A stretch of DNA of 64,000 nt from CATQGW01 sp965242565 (GTDB lineage: Bacteria > Chloroflexota > Dehalococcoidia > Bin125). The position numbers and the translations under genes were made by a program. Within the stretch, counting starts at the first letter, position 1, and each line of letters starts with the position of its first letter. The notes below the pieces were generated by a model, which saw nothing but the letters and a program-made list of their open reading frames with translations, made no database searches and was not told the origin of the DNA. The stretch spans positions 620,001 through 684,000 of the forward strand of contig OZ251457.1 of assembly GCA_965242565.1 (NCBI GenBank), read 5' to 3'. Shown piece after piece: positions 54,994 through 63,521 of this stretch.

Positions 54994-57900
54994 TGCGCCT
55001 CCGCAGCATCGAAATCGGCGGCTACAAATCCTTCGGCAACCGCACCGAACTGCGCTTCGACAGCGGCCTGACCGCCGTCGTCGGACCCAACGGATCGGGC
55101 AAGTCCAACATCATGGACGCTCTCCGCTGGGTGATCGGCGAGGGCGCAAACCGCGCCCTCCGCGTCAAGCGGCTCGACGACGTGATCTTCACCGGCTCCG
55201 CCGAGCGCGCCCCCGCCGGCCTCGCCGAAGTTCGCCTCCGCCTCGACAATGCCGACGCCTGGCTCGGCATCGAAGCCGCCGAGGTCGAAGTCCAGCGCCG
55301 CGTCCACCGCGACGGCGAATCTGAGTTTCGCCTCAACGGACGCTCCGTGCGCCTGCGCGAAATCCAGGAGCTGTTCCAGAACAGCGGCCTCGGCGCGGGT
55401 GGCTACGCGCTGATGGGCCAGGGCCTCGTCGACGAGGTGCTGCGCCTGCGCCCCCAGGAGCGCCGCCGCCTCATCGAAGAAGTCGCCGACGTCCGCCGCC
55501 ACCGCCGCAAAATGCTCGAATCGCGCCGCCAACGCGAGCGCGCCGAGCAGCACCTCGAACGCGCCCGCCTGCTGCGCGACGAAATCGAGCCCCGCCTTCG
55601 TTCGCTCGAACGCCAGGCCCGCCGCGCCCGCCGCCGCCGCGAACTGGAGGGCGAACTGAACATCGCCCTGCGTGCCTGGTACGCAGCAGCCTCAGCCGAG
55701 CTCGCCGCGCAGGAGCAGGAGCGCCGCAAAACGTTGGAGTCGGCCGAGACCGAGCAGCAGCGGGCGGAAACGGAGCGCACCGCTGCTGCTGCGGCCCTCA
55801 CCGCCGCCGAGCAGGCCGTCGACGCAGCCCGCGCAGCCGCAGCCCGCGCCGCGAGCGAACGCCGCGACGCCCAGGCGCGGCTCAACGACCTGCGCCATAC
55901 CATCGAGCTCGAGCAACGCCGCCGCGACTGGCTCGCAACCGAATCATCGAACCTGCAAGCGGAACTCGGCCTCGCAACCCCCGACGGCGATCCCGCCCCG
56001 GACCTGGAAAGCGCGCAGGCAGCGCTGAACGCTGCCGAAGAGCGCCTCCGCGAAGCCCGCTCGCTCCGCGACCGCGTGCTGCGCGAGCGCGACCAGGCGG
56101 CCCGCCGCCGAGCCGTCGCCGAAGCCCTTGCCCAGCGCCTTGAGGCCGAACAAACCGAGCTGCGCGGCGAGACCGATTCGCTCGGCGCCGCGCTGGACGC
56201 CCGCCAGAGCGAGCTCGCAGCGCTCGAAACCGCCCGCTCCGAAGCCGAAACAACCGAGACCACCGCCGCAGAAGCGCTCCGCGCCACCCGCGAAACGGAA
56301 ACGCGCGCCGCGGCGGAACTGGCGCAGCTCGAGCAGCAAGAACGCGAGCTGCGCGAGCAACGCGACGCGCTTCAGCGCGAGATCGACGACCTGACCGCCC
56401 GCATCGCCGCGCTTGGCGACCTGGTCGGCGGCGCAACCGACGGCGGCGCGCCCCGTCTGCTCGCCCAGCTCGACGTGCGCGCGGGCTACGAAACCGCCAT
56501 CGAGGCCGCCCTGGGCGTCGCGGCCGAAGCCGAGGTGCAGCCCTCTGCCACGGCCGCGCTCAGCCGCGCCGCCGATGCCCTGCAAACCGACGAACACGGC
56601 TGGATCGGCGTCGCTCCCGACCTGGTCGCCGCCGACGCCGCGCGACCGCAGCCGCCGCGCTCGCGGGCCAACCGCAACGGCGCAGGGACCGCGCCGCCCG
56701 CCGTCGCTCGCCTCACCGCGCTTGACGTCATCAACGCCCCCGCCCAACTGCGCAGCGTCGCCGCCGCGCTGCTCGAAGATGTGCTGATCGCCGAGACCAT
56801 CGACGACGCCCAGACGCTGCGAACCGCATCCCGCGCCCGCGCCGTCGTCACCCGCGACGGCATCCTGCTCCGTGCTGACGGCGTCGTGGCGACGCGCGGC
56901 GCCCAGACAGCCAATCGCGCCCGCCAACGCCGCCGACTGGCCGAATGGCGCGAGCGCCGCGACGAATTGCAGCGCGAATTGGATGCGCAACCGCTCCCCG
57001 ATGAGGAACAGCGCGAACGCGCCGTCCGGCTCCACGATCGCGCTGCCGCCGACACCGCCGAGTGCGAACAGGCCCACGCCGCGGCAATCGCAGCCCTGTC
57101 CCAGGCCGACGACGCGCTCAGCACAGCCCGCGCCGACCGCGAGCGTCTTCGCTCCGACCTCCTGCGGCTGGAAACGCGCCTGGAGCGGATCGCGGCCGAC
57201 GCAACGTCGGCCTCGGCGGACACAGCCGAACCGGCGGCAGAAACCCCCGATCTGACCGCCGAGCCGCCGGGTGACGCCGATCTGGCCGCGCTGGAACGCG
57301 AGCGCGACGCAGCCGCGGCGCTGTTCGCCGCCGCCCGCGCACGCGCCGATCAGATCGAGCGCCGCGCCCAGGCCGCCGCGCGGCTGGAGAACGTCAGCGC
57401 CGAGCTCGAAACGCTGCGCGTGTCACTCGGCGAACGGGAAGCCGCGCTTGCCGAGGCCGAGGCGGCGGAACGCAGCGCGACCGACGAAACGCAGCCCGAA
57501 GTCGAGCGCGCCGAACATAAGCGAGCCCAGGCCCGCGAACGAGTCGACGCCGCGCAGGCGGCGCGGCTGACCGCCGAACGCTCCGCCGTCGAAGCCGCCG
57601 CCGCGCTGCGCGAGACCAACGGCGCGCGCGAGCGGCTGGCCGCGAGCGCCGACGAAGACGGCATCGACCTCGCCGCACTGCCCCCTCCGCCCGCTGCCGA
57701 TAGCCAGCTGCCTCTAGCCGACGACGACTCCGAGAGCGCGCGCGTCGAGCAGCTGCGCCTCGCCGCCAACGCGCTCCGCGAGCGCATGCATCGCCTCGGC
57801 CCCGTCCAGCCCGACGCCGCCCAGGAACACGAAGCGGAGCAGCAGCGCTTCGACTCGATCGCTGGGCAAATCGCCGACCTGGAGGTCACCGAGACGCGGC

Positions 57901-58460
57901 TGCGGACGGCGGAGCGCGACCTGGAGGCGCTGATCGACGGCAGCTTCCGCGCCGCATTCGACAAGGTCGATGCAGCCTTCCGGCGCTACTTCTCGCTGAT
58001 GTTCCGGGGCGGCGCCGCGCGCCTCGCGCTCACCCACAACGAGCCGCCCCCGGAGACCGAGACCGACGAAGAGCTGATCGAGGACGAGAACGCCGAAACC
58101 CCGCCCGCCGGCGTCGACATCCTCGCCCAGCCGCCGGGCAAGCGCGTCGCCAACCTCGGCCAACTCTCCGGCGGCGAGCGCGCCCTCACCGCCATCGCCC
58201 TCCTCTTCGCCCTGCTCGAAATCCGCCCCGTTCCCTTCTGCGTGCTCGACGAGGTCGACGCCGCCCTCGACGAAGCCAATGTCGAACGCTTCGTCCAGGC
58301 CCTCAAAGAACGCGCCGCCGACATGCAGTTCGTCGTGATCACCCACAACCGCCGCACCATCGAGCAGGCCGACGCCATCTACGGCGTCACCATGTCCTCC
58401 GACGGCCTCAGCAAAGTCCTCTCCGTCCGCCTCGACGACCTCCCCAACCCAACCGCCTAA
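54993..58460 (+). CDS. smc: chromosome segregation protein SMC
   Basis: The 1155-residue protein has Walker A GPNGSGKSNIMDALRW at 31-46, two long coiled coils rich in Ala, Glu and Arg (residues about 165-430 and 625-920), a hinge around 440-600 (ALGDLVGG to LLEDVLIAETIDDAQ), and the carboxyl head with signature LSGGERALTAIALLFAL and Walker B PFCVLDEVDAALDEANV. It forms a ring that condenses and segregates DNA; ScpA and ScpB are not encoded here. Confidence 0.97.
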   Translation: MRLRSIEIGGYKSFGNRTELRFDSGLTAVVGPNGSGKSNIMDALRWVIGEGANRALRVKRLDDVIFTGSAERAPAGLAEVRLRLDNADAWLGIEAAEVEVQRRVHRDGESEFRLNGRSVRLREIQELFQNSGLGAGGYALMGQGLVDEVLRLRPQERRRLIEEVADVRRHRRKMLESRRQRERAEQHLERARLLRDEIEPRLRSLERQARRARRRRELEGELNIALRAWYAAASAELAAQEQERRKTLESAETEQQRAETERTAAAAALTAAEQAVDAARAAAARAASERRDAQARLNDLRHTIELEQRRRDWLATESSNLQAELGLATPDGDPAPDLESAQAALNAAEERLREARSLRDRVLRERDQAARRRAVAEALAQRLEAEQTELRGETDSLGAALDARQSELAALETARSEAETTETTAAEALRATRETETRAAAELAQLEQQERELREQRDALQREIDDLTARIAALGDLVGGATDGGAPRLLAQLDVRAGYETAIEAALGVAAEAEVQPSATAALSRAADALQTDEHGWIGVAPDLVAADAARPQPPRSRANRNGAGTAPPAVARLTALDVINAPAQLRSVAAALLEDVLIAETIDDAQTLRTASRARAVVTRDGILLRADGVVATRGAQTANRARQRRRLAEWRERRDELQRELDAQPLPDEEQRERAVRLHDRAAADTAECEQAHAAAIAALSQADDALSTARADRERLRSDLLRLETRLERIAADATSASADTAEPAAETPDLTAEPPGDADLAALERERDAAAALFAAARARADQIERRAQAAARLENVSAELETLRVSLGEREAALAEAEAAERSATDETQPEVERAEHKRAQARERVDAAQAARLTAERSAVEAAAALRETNGARERLAASADEDGIDLAALPPPPAADSQLPLADDDSESARVEQLRLAANALRERMHRLGPVQPDAAQEHEAEQQRFDSIAGQIADLEVTETRLRTAERDLEALIDGSFRAAFDKVDAAFRRYFSLMFRGGAARLALTHNEPPPETETDEELIEDENAETPPAGVDILAQPPGKRVANLGQLSGGERALTAIALLFALLEIRPVPFCVLDEVDAALDEANVERFVQALKERAADMQFVVITHNRRTIEQADAIYGVTMSSDGLSKVLSVRLDDLPNPTA

Positions 58461-58549
58461 GGCACTGTTCACACTTCCGTCATGCCCCCGCCGCCCCCAC
58501 CGCCACACCCGCCCCTCTCTCCACCCCGCCATACCCGCGCCGAAGAAAC

Positions 58550-58620
58550 CGTCATACCCGCGCTTGCCGCGGAGCCTGCCCCCGGCCTGAACGGGGGTAT
58601 CTCGACGTGACCAGCACCAA
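58550..58620 (+). repeat. family A repeat, long form
   Basis: CGTCATACCCGCGCTTGCC, 24-base insert, GGGGGTATCTCGACGTGACC and AGCACCAAC. It is the first of five repeats in the 700-base smc-downstream gap. Confidence 0.75.
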
Positions 58621-58710
58621 CGCCACTCTCCGCTCCCCCGCCGCCACACCCGCCCCCTCTTCCCCGCCACACCCGCCCCCTCTTCCCCGTCATACCCGCG
58701 CCCACTTCCC

Positions 58711-58759
58711 CGTCATACCCGCGCTTGCCGCGGGTATCTCGACGCGAGCAGCACCAACC
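58711..58759 (+). repeat. family A repeat, short form
   Basis: CGTCATACCCGCG-CTTGC-CGCGGGTATCTCG then ACGCGAGCAGCACCAACC. Half copies (CGTCATACCCGCGCCC) precede it. Confidence 0.75.
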
Positions 58760-58825
58760 CCACTCTCCGCCCCCCTGCCGCCATTCCCGCAACCCCCTCC
58801 CCCGTCGCCCCAGCACGCCCCCCTC

Positions 58826-58861
58826 CGTCGCCCCAGACTTGATCTGGGGCCCAAACCCAAC
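58826..58861 (+). repeat. family B hairpin with tail
   Basis: CGTCGCCCCAGA-CTTGA-TCTGGGGC then CCAAACCCAAC. GCC pairs with GGC at the stem base, a third compensated variant. Confidence 0.75.
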
Positions 58862-58921
58862 CCCGCCCACAGCGCCAACCCCCACACCCTCCACTTCCGT
58901 CACACCCGCCGCCCTCTTCTC

Positions 58922-58993
58922 CGTCATACCCGCGCTTGCCGCGGAGCCTGCCCCCGGCCTGAACGGGGTATCTCGACGTGAACAGCACCAACC
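58922..58993 (+). repeat. family A repeat, long form
   Basis: As at 58550, ending GGGGTATCTCGACGTGAACA and GCACCAACCCC. Confidence 0.75.
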
Positions 58994-59049
58994 CCGCTCT
59001 CCACTCCCCTGCCGTCATTCCCGCCGCCGCCACTCCCGCACCCCTCTCC

Positions 59050-59085
59050 CGTCGCCCCAGACTTGATCTGGGGCCCAAACCCAAC
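59050..59085 (+). repeat. family B hairpin with tail
   Basis: Same stem variant as at 58826 (CCCCAGA-CTTGA-TCTGGGG) followed by CCAAACCCAAC and GCCGTTCGCAGC. Confidence 0.75.
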
Positions 59086-59168
59086 GCCGTTCGCAGCCCC
59101 AACCCCCGCCCAACCGTGATACCGTCGCCTCTCCCAATAGAACACCAGAGCGACACAGGAGCACCCAC

Positions 59169-60038
59169 ATGCCCACCTCCCCCCAACGACGCACCCGCAT
59201 CCGCCGCGCCCACCAACTCCGCCAACAAGGCCGCACCCTCCGCCAAATCGCCCAACACCTCCACGTCGCCCACTCCACCATCGCCGACGACCTCAAACTG
59301 CTCGAAACCCAACGAAACGAGCTGACCAACACCATCGCCCACGACCTCCTGCTCGAACACACCCTCCAACTCCGCGACCGCGTCCTCAAACTGCGCAACC
59401 AAGACCCCCTCCACCCCCTCCAGCGCTTCCCCATCACCGACGAACTCGGCCGCCGGAAAACCCGCGCCTCCGAAGCCAGCGCCGGCGAAATCGCCCGCTT
59501 CTACGCCCTCCACGAACGCGCCCTCAACCACGCCGAGCGCGAATACCGCTACGCCCTCCAAGAACTCGCCCACACCGACATCCAAATCGAAGAAGAAACC
59601 CTTGACTACCCCGACGACCAACTCGCCGCCCAGGAACCCCCCAAACAACTCGCGCAACCCAGCCAGCCCACACAGCCGAACAACCCCGAACAACCCCGAA
59701 CAACCCTGAACAAACCCGAACACACCCCGACCATCCCCGACCGCGCAACACCCGCCCGACCAGATAAGACCCAGCCCCAACCCGCCCCCACACAACCTGT
59801 TGCACAACCCGCACAACCCCGAACAACCCCGAACGCACCCGACCACGCCCAACCGCCTACCGAACGACTCACCCACGCCCAACTCACCGAACTGCTCGAA
59901 ACCCACCCGCCCGACATCAACGCCCTCAACAACCTCCTCCAGCACCCCGAACGCTTCCCCGACTACCCCCCGGCCCTGCTCGACCTGTTCAAGGACATCA
60001 TCGCCAAAGCCGTCAACGCCGCCCACAAAGCCGCCTGA
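59169..60038 (+). CDS. unknown HTH protein with Pro/Thr/Gln-rich linker
   Basis: The 289-residue protein starts at ATG 59169 with AGGAG seven bases upstream. Residues 10-50 form a helix-turn-helix (AHQLRQQGRTLRQIAQHLHV, then AHSTIADDL), similar to HTH parts of transposases or small terminase subunits. A helical middle follows. Residues about 155-235 are a Pro/Thr/Gln/Asn-rich linker with degenerate repeats (PEQPRTTLNKPEH, QPRTTPNAPDH). The end is helical (LTELLETHPPDINALNNLLQ). The coding strand is unusually rich in A and C. It stands alone between smc and ftsY, surrounded by repeats, so it is probably an inserted gene. Function unknown. Confidence 0.7.
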   Translation: MPTSPQRRTRIRRAHQLRQQGRTLRQIAQHLHVAHSTIADDLKLLETQRNELTNTIAHDLLLEHTLQLRDRVLKLRNQDPLHPLQRFPITDELGRRKTRASEASAGEIARFYALHERALNHAEREYRYALQELAHTDIQIEEETLDYPDDQLAAQEPPKQLAQPSQPTQPNNPEQPRTTLNKPEHTPTIPDRATPARPDKTQPQPAPTQPVAQPAQPRTTPNAPDHAQPPTERLTHAQLTELLETHPPDINALNNLLQHPERFPDYPPALLDLFKDIIAKAVNAAHKAA

Positions 60039-60106
60039 ACGCCCCCCCGACCGCGCCGAGCGCGGCCGACCTCTGCGATAGGCTGCGCAGCCGTGAGGAG
60101 TGCGTC

Positions 60107-61090
60107 GTGGTCCGACTCTTTCGCCGCCGCCGGGAAGCAGAGCCGGCGCCCGCTGAGGATGCGGAACTCGACGCCGCTTACGAAGGCGCGACCCGCGCAA
60201 CCCGGCGCGGCGTGCTCGGACGCCTCGGCGGCCTGCTGCGCGGCGGCAAGCTCGATGACGACTTCTGGGAAGAGCTCGAGGAGACGCTGATCCTCGCCGA
60301 TATGGGCGGCCCGACCAGCGCGCGGCTGGTCGAAGAACTGCGCGATTCGGTCGGCCGCGGCGACGACGCGGACGCCGTGCGCGGCCTGCTGCGCGAGCAA
60401 CTGATCGCCCTGCTCGAACGCCCCGCGTCCGACGGCGCGCTCTGGTCCGGCAACGGCGCGGCGGAACCGCCCGCTCCGCGCATCGTCCTCGTCGTCGGCG
60501 TCAACGGCGCCGGCAAAACCACCTCCATCGCCAAGCTCGCGCACGCGCTCGGCGAGGACGGCCAAACGGTGCTGCTCGCCGCCGCCGACACCTTCCGCGC
60601 CGCCGCCATTGAGCAGCTGCAAACCTGGGCGCAGCGGGTCGGCGTGGACTGCATCGCGCATCAGCCCGGCGCGGACCCCGGCGCGGTCGCCTACGACGCG
60701 ATCGAGGCGGCCTACTCGCGCGGCATCGACACCGTCATCGTCGACACCGCCGGCCGCCTGCAAACGCAGTCCAACCTGATGGCCGAGCTGGGCAAGGTGC
60801 GCCGTGTGATCGAAAGCCGCTGCCCCGGCGCGCCCCACGAAGTGCTGCTGGTGCTCGACGCGACCAGCGGCCAGAACGGCCTCAGCCAGGCCCGCCTGTT
60901 CACCGACGCCACCGGCGTCACCGCCATCTGCCTGGCCAAGCTCGACGGCACCAGCAAGGGCGGCATCGTCTTCGCCATTGCCGACCAAATCGGCATCCCC
61001 GTCCGCTTCGCCGGCACCGGCGAGCAGCTCGGCGACATCGCCCCCTTCGAGCCCGCCCGCTTCGTCGACGCGCTGCTCCGCGAAGGCTGA
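60107..61090 (+). CDS. ftsY: signal recognition particle receptor FtsY
   Basis: The 327-residue GTPase starts at GTG 60107 with AGGAG seven bases upstream. The N domain is short (about residues 45-110, DDDFWEELEETLILADMG). The G domain has VVGVNGAGKTTSIAKLA, AADTFRAAAIEQL, DTAGRLQTQSNLMAEL, LVLDATSGQNGL and LAKLDGTSKGG. It docks ribosome-SRP complexes at the membrane together with Ffh and the SRP RNA at 42993. Confidence 0.97.
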   Translation: MVRLFRRRREAEPAPAEDAELDAAYEGATRATRRGVLGRLGGLLRGGKLDDDFWEELEETLILADMGGPTSARLVEELRDSVGRGDDADAVRGLLREQLIALLERPASDGALWSGNGAAEPPAPRIVLVVGVNGAGKTTSIAKLAHALGEDGQTVLLAAADTFRAAAIEQLQTWAQRVGVDCIAHQPGADPGAVAYDAIEAAYSRGIDTVIVDTAGRLQTQSNLMAELGKVRRVIESRCPGAPHEVLLVLDATSGQNGLSQARLFTDATGVTAICLAKLDGTSKGGIVFAIADQIGIPVRFAGTGEQLGDIAPFEPARFVDALLREG

Positions 61091-61116
61091 ACGGGCGCGT
61101 CGCCTACCATGCCCCC

Positions 61117-61770
61117 ATGCAGTTCACACACGCCGCCTGGACGCCCGCCGGCGAGCCGCCGTATCCGACGCTCTTCGCCCTGCACGGGCACGGCGCGCAC
61201 GCCCAGGATCTCGCCCCACTCGCGCCGATGCTGGCCGAGGGACGGTTACAAGTGATCCTCCCGCAGGCCGAGTTCGCGCTCGACGATGCCCCCTTCTCCT
61301 ACGGCCCGATGTTCACCTGGATGCAGCGCGGCGACAACGACCGCCCCCTGCCCGGCGAACTGGCGCGCGTCACCGCAGACCTGACCGCGTTCATCGATGC
61401 GGCCTGCGAGCGCTACGCGGCGGACCCGGCGCGCACCGCGCTGATGGGCTTCAGCCAGGGCGGCTTCCTCGCCTATCGGCTGGCGCTGAGCGATCCCTCA
61501 CGCTGGCAAGGCGCAGCCATGCTCTCCACCTGGCTCTCCGACGAAGCGGCCGCCGACATTCACCCTGACGCCGCCCAACTACCGCTGCTCGTCCAGCACG
61601 GGACAAACGACCCGCTGGTCACGATCGACAAAGGCCGCGACTCCCGCGATCGCCTCCAGGCTCTCGGCATGAACGTCGACTACCGCGAGTACCCCATGCA
61701 ACACGAGTTGGCCCGCCAAAGCCTCCACGACCTCTCCGCCTGGCTCGCCCAGCGGATACCCTCCGACTAA
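61117..61770 (+). CDS. alpha/beta hydrolase, phospholipase/carboxylesterase type
   Basis: The 217-residue protein has LFALHGHGAHAQDL (oxyanion region), nucleophile elbow GFSQGGFLAY, QHGTNDPLVTI (Asp) and the final His in MQHELARQSL. It resembles YpfH-type carboxylesterases. The substrate is unknown. It is followed after 18 bases by the first PaREP1-like gene. Confidence 0.88.
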   Translation: MQFTHAAWTPAGEPPYPTLFALHGHGAHAQDLAPLAPMLAEGRLQVILPQAEFALDDAPFSYGPMFTWMQRGDNDRPLPGELARVTADLTAFIDAACERYAADPARTALMGFSQGGFLAYRLALSDPSRWQGAAMLSTWLSDEAAADIHPDAAQLPLLVQHGTNDPLVTIDKGRDSRDRLQALGMNVDYREYPMQHELARQSLHDLSAWLAQRIPSD

Positions 61771-61788
61771 CGGCGCGGAGCGGCGGCG

Positions 61789-62385
61789 ATGACCACCAGA
61801 ACCCCGATCGAAGATCACGGCGTCCACTCCCAACGGATGCTGACGCACGCCCGCGAACAGCTGGCGGCCGGAGACCGGGTGCAGGCCGCCGAGAAAATCT
61901 GGGGCGCGGCGGCGCACAAGCTCGCAGAGATCGCCAACGAGCGCGGCTGGCCGCTTACCGGCCACCGCGACAACGCCGACATCGCCGAATACATCGCCGC
62001 CCTCGTCGGCGATCCGGCAATCATCGGAGGATTCGACTCAGCCGCCGCGGCCCACCAGAACTTCTACGCAGACCTCCTGCCAATCCACAAACTGCCCATT
62101 CACAGGCTGGAGGCGCGCCTCGACGCAGTGAGCGATCTGATCGAGCGGCTTGAGACCGCCCGACATCAATTTCCCCTCGATCTGGAGCCGCCGACCGACA
62201 CGGACTACCGCCTGCGTCACCCCGACCTGCTCGACCCCGGTACTCAGCGCGAGCTCAACCTGGCCACGCAGGAACTCGCCGCCGCGAGGCGGCGCATCAG
62301 CGACCCACACCGCCGAATCACCGAGATCCGCAAAGCCGCCGCCGGCCTCACCGCCGCAGCCGAAGACGAGCGCGCCTCCGACTGA
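61789..62385 (+). CDS. PaREP1/HEPN-like protein 1
   Basis: The 198-residue protein carries the PaREP1-type pattern: AGDRVQAAEKIWGAAAHKLAE (residues 26-46), ERGWPLTGHRD, and AAHQNFYADLL, followed by a second helical half not present in the relatives. PaREP1 proteins belong to the HEPN superfamily of helical RNases and nucleotide-binding partners. Whether the catalytic Rx4-6H is present is unclear. Paralogues lie at 62410 and 63018. Confidence 0.65.
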   Translation: MTTRTPIEDHGVHSQRMLTHAREQLAAGDRVQAAEKIWGAAAHKLAEIANERGWPLTGHRDNADIAEYIAALVGDPAIIGGFDSAAAAHQNFYADLLPIHKLPIHRLEARLDAVSDLIERLETARHQFPLDLEPPTDTDYRLRHPDLLDPGTQRELNLATQELAAARRRISDPHRRITEIRKAAAGLTAAAEDERASD

Positions 62386-62409
62386 CGCCTATGCTCCCGG
62401 GCGGACGAC

Positions 62410-62940
62410 TCACCCGCCGGCGGATGCGTTCCGCCGCTGGGCGCGCTTCTCGGCGCACCGCCGCGCCGCGCGGAGATACCCGCGATCGCTCGGCGCAGCC
62501 AGATCGAGCGGTAGATCGCGGTGCGCCTCATCCAGCATCGCGCAGACCCGCCGCACGCCGATCTGCGACCAGCGGATCATCGCCGGCTCCATCAGGTCGT
62601 CGTAGAAATTCACGTGCAGATTCAGGGCGGACTGAACCAGGTTGAAGATCTCGGGCGGATCGGCCTCAACCGCGCGGTCGATCTGATAGGCGATCGGCAT
62701 GATCTGGCTGTGTTCGCAGTAGTACCAGCCCCGCGCGTCGGCGAACACCCTGAGCCGGCGCGAGACCGCGCCCCACAGCTTCTCGCACGCCTGGGCGCGC
62801 AACTCTCCGTCGATCTCCGCGTCCGGGCGCTCAAGGATCGCGGCGGCGGCGGCCAACAGCGCATCGCTGGTCTCGATGTGCGGAGTAAGCGGCGGAGCGG
62901 CGGGCTGATACGCGGGCAGATCGGCGGCGGGCGTAGTCAT
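62410..62940 (-). CDS. PaREP1/HEPN-like protein 2
   Basis: The 176-residue protein starts at ATG 62940 with GGGAAGGG six bases upstream. It keeps the blocks LRAQACEKLWGAVSRRLRVFADARGW and ALNLHVNFYDDLM and has a Pro-rich front. It is convergent with protein 1 and divergent from protein 3. The palindrome at 62972-62995 lies in the shared upstream region. Confidence 0.65.
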   Translation of the reverse strand: MTTPAADLPAYQPAAPPLTPHIETSDALLAAAAAILERPDAEIDGELRAQACEKLWGAVSRRLRVFADARGWYYCEHSQIMPIAYQIDRAVEADPPEIFNLVQSALNLHVNFYDDLMEPAMIRWSQIGVRRVCAMLDEAHRDLPLDLAAPSDRGYLRAARRCAEKRAQRRNASAGG

Positions 62941-62971
62941 CGGAAGCCCTTCCCTGACCATTGGGCGTCGG

Positions 62972-62995
62972 CGTTAAGCTGACATCAGCCTAACG
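62972..62995. promoter_or_regulatory. palindrome between divergent PaREP1-like genes
   Basis: CGTTAAGCTG-ACAT-CAGCCTAACG pairs with one mismatch over ten bases each side. It overlaps a possible -35 (CTGACA) for the gene at 63018, whose possible -10 is TACCCG (63005-63010). It is a candidate operator controlling both genes. Confidence 0.5.
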
Positions 62996-63017
62996 CGATG
63001 TCGTACCCGGATGCCCG

Positions 63018-63458
63018 ATGACCACCCAACCGATCGAGAGCCACGCGGTACACAGCCAACGCATGCTAGAGCATGCAGCACTCATGCTGGAGCAGGGCGA
63101 CCGGCTGCAAGCCTCGGAGAAGATCTGGGGCGCGGCGGCGCATCGACTCAAGGAGATCGCTGAAGCGCGCGGCTGGCCGAATGCCGGCCACGCGGACATC
63201 TGGGCGATCGTCGGCCACATCACCGCCCTCTCCGGCGAGCCGCGGATCGACGAGCTGTTCGCCGTCGCCAACGACACCCACCAGAACTTCTACGAAGACC
63301 GCTACTCGCTCACGCAACTCGCGCGGCGCCATGAGCAGGTCAGCGCGCTGCTGGAGCTGCTCGACGAGGCGCAGCGGACGATGCCGCCTGACCTGCCGAT
63401 GCCCGCCGATCGGCACTACCGCCGCCGTCACAACCTGACCGCGGCCAACCGGAGCTGA
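63018..63458 (+). CDS. PaREP1/HEPN-like protein 3
   Basis: The 146-residue protein closely matches the front of protein 1: HSQRMLEHAALMLEQGDRLQ, ASEKIWGAAAHRLKEIAE and THQNFYEDRY. The end PMPADRHYRRRHNL also has a counterpart in protein 1. ATG 63018 is eight bases after a possible -10 and may be leaderless. Confidence 0.65.
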   Translation: MTTQPIESHAVHSQRMLEHAALMLEQGDRLQASEKIWGAAAHRLKEIAEARGWPNAGHADIWAIVGHITALSGEPRIDELFAVANDTHQNFYEDRYSLTQLARRHEQVSALLELLDEAQRTMPPDLPMPADRHYRRRHNLTAANRS

Positions 63459-63521
63459 CCAACCGAACCGGGCCGTCGGCAACGGCGTAGGCTGGCGACA
63501 TAAGCGGATCGGAGAGACGCG

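Noticed and set aside
58725..59066. ORFs beginning MPRVSRREQHQ and similar inside repeats
   Set aside because: They recur wherever family A repeats occur, in several frames, and reflect the DNA repeat rather than proteins.
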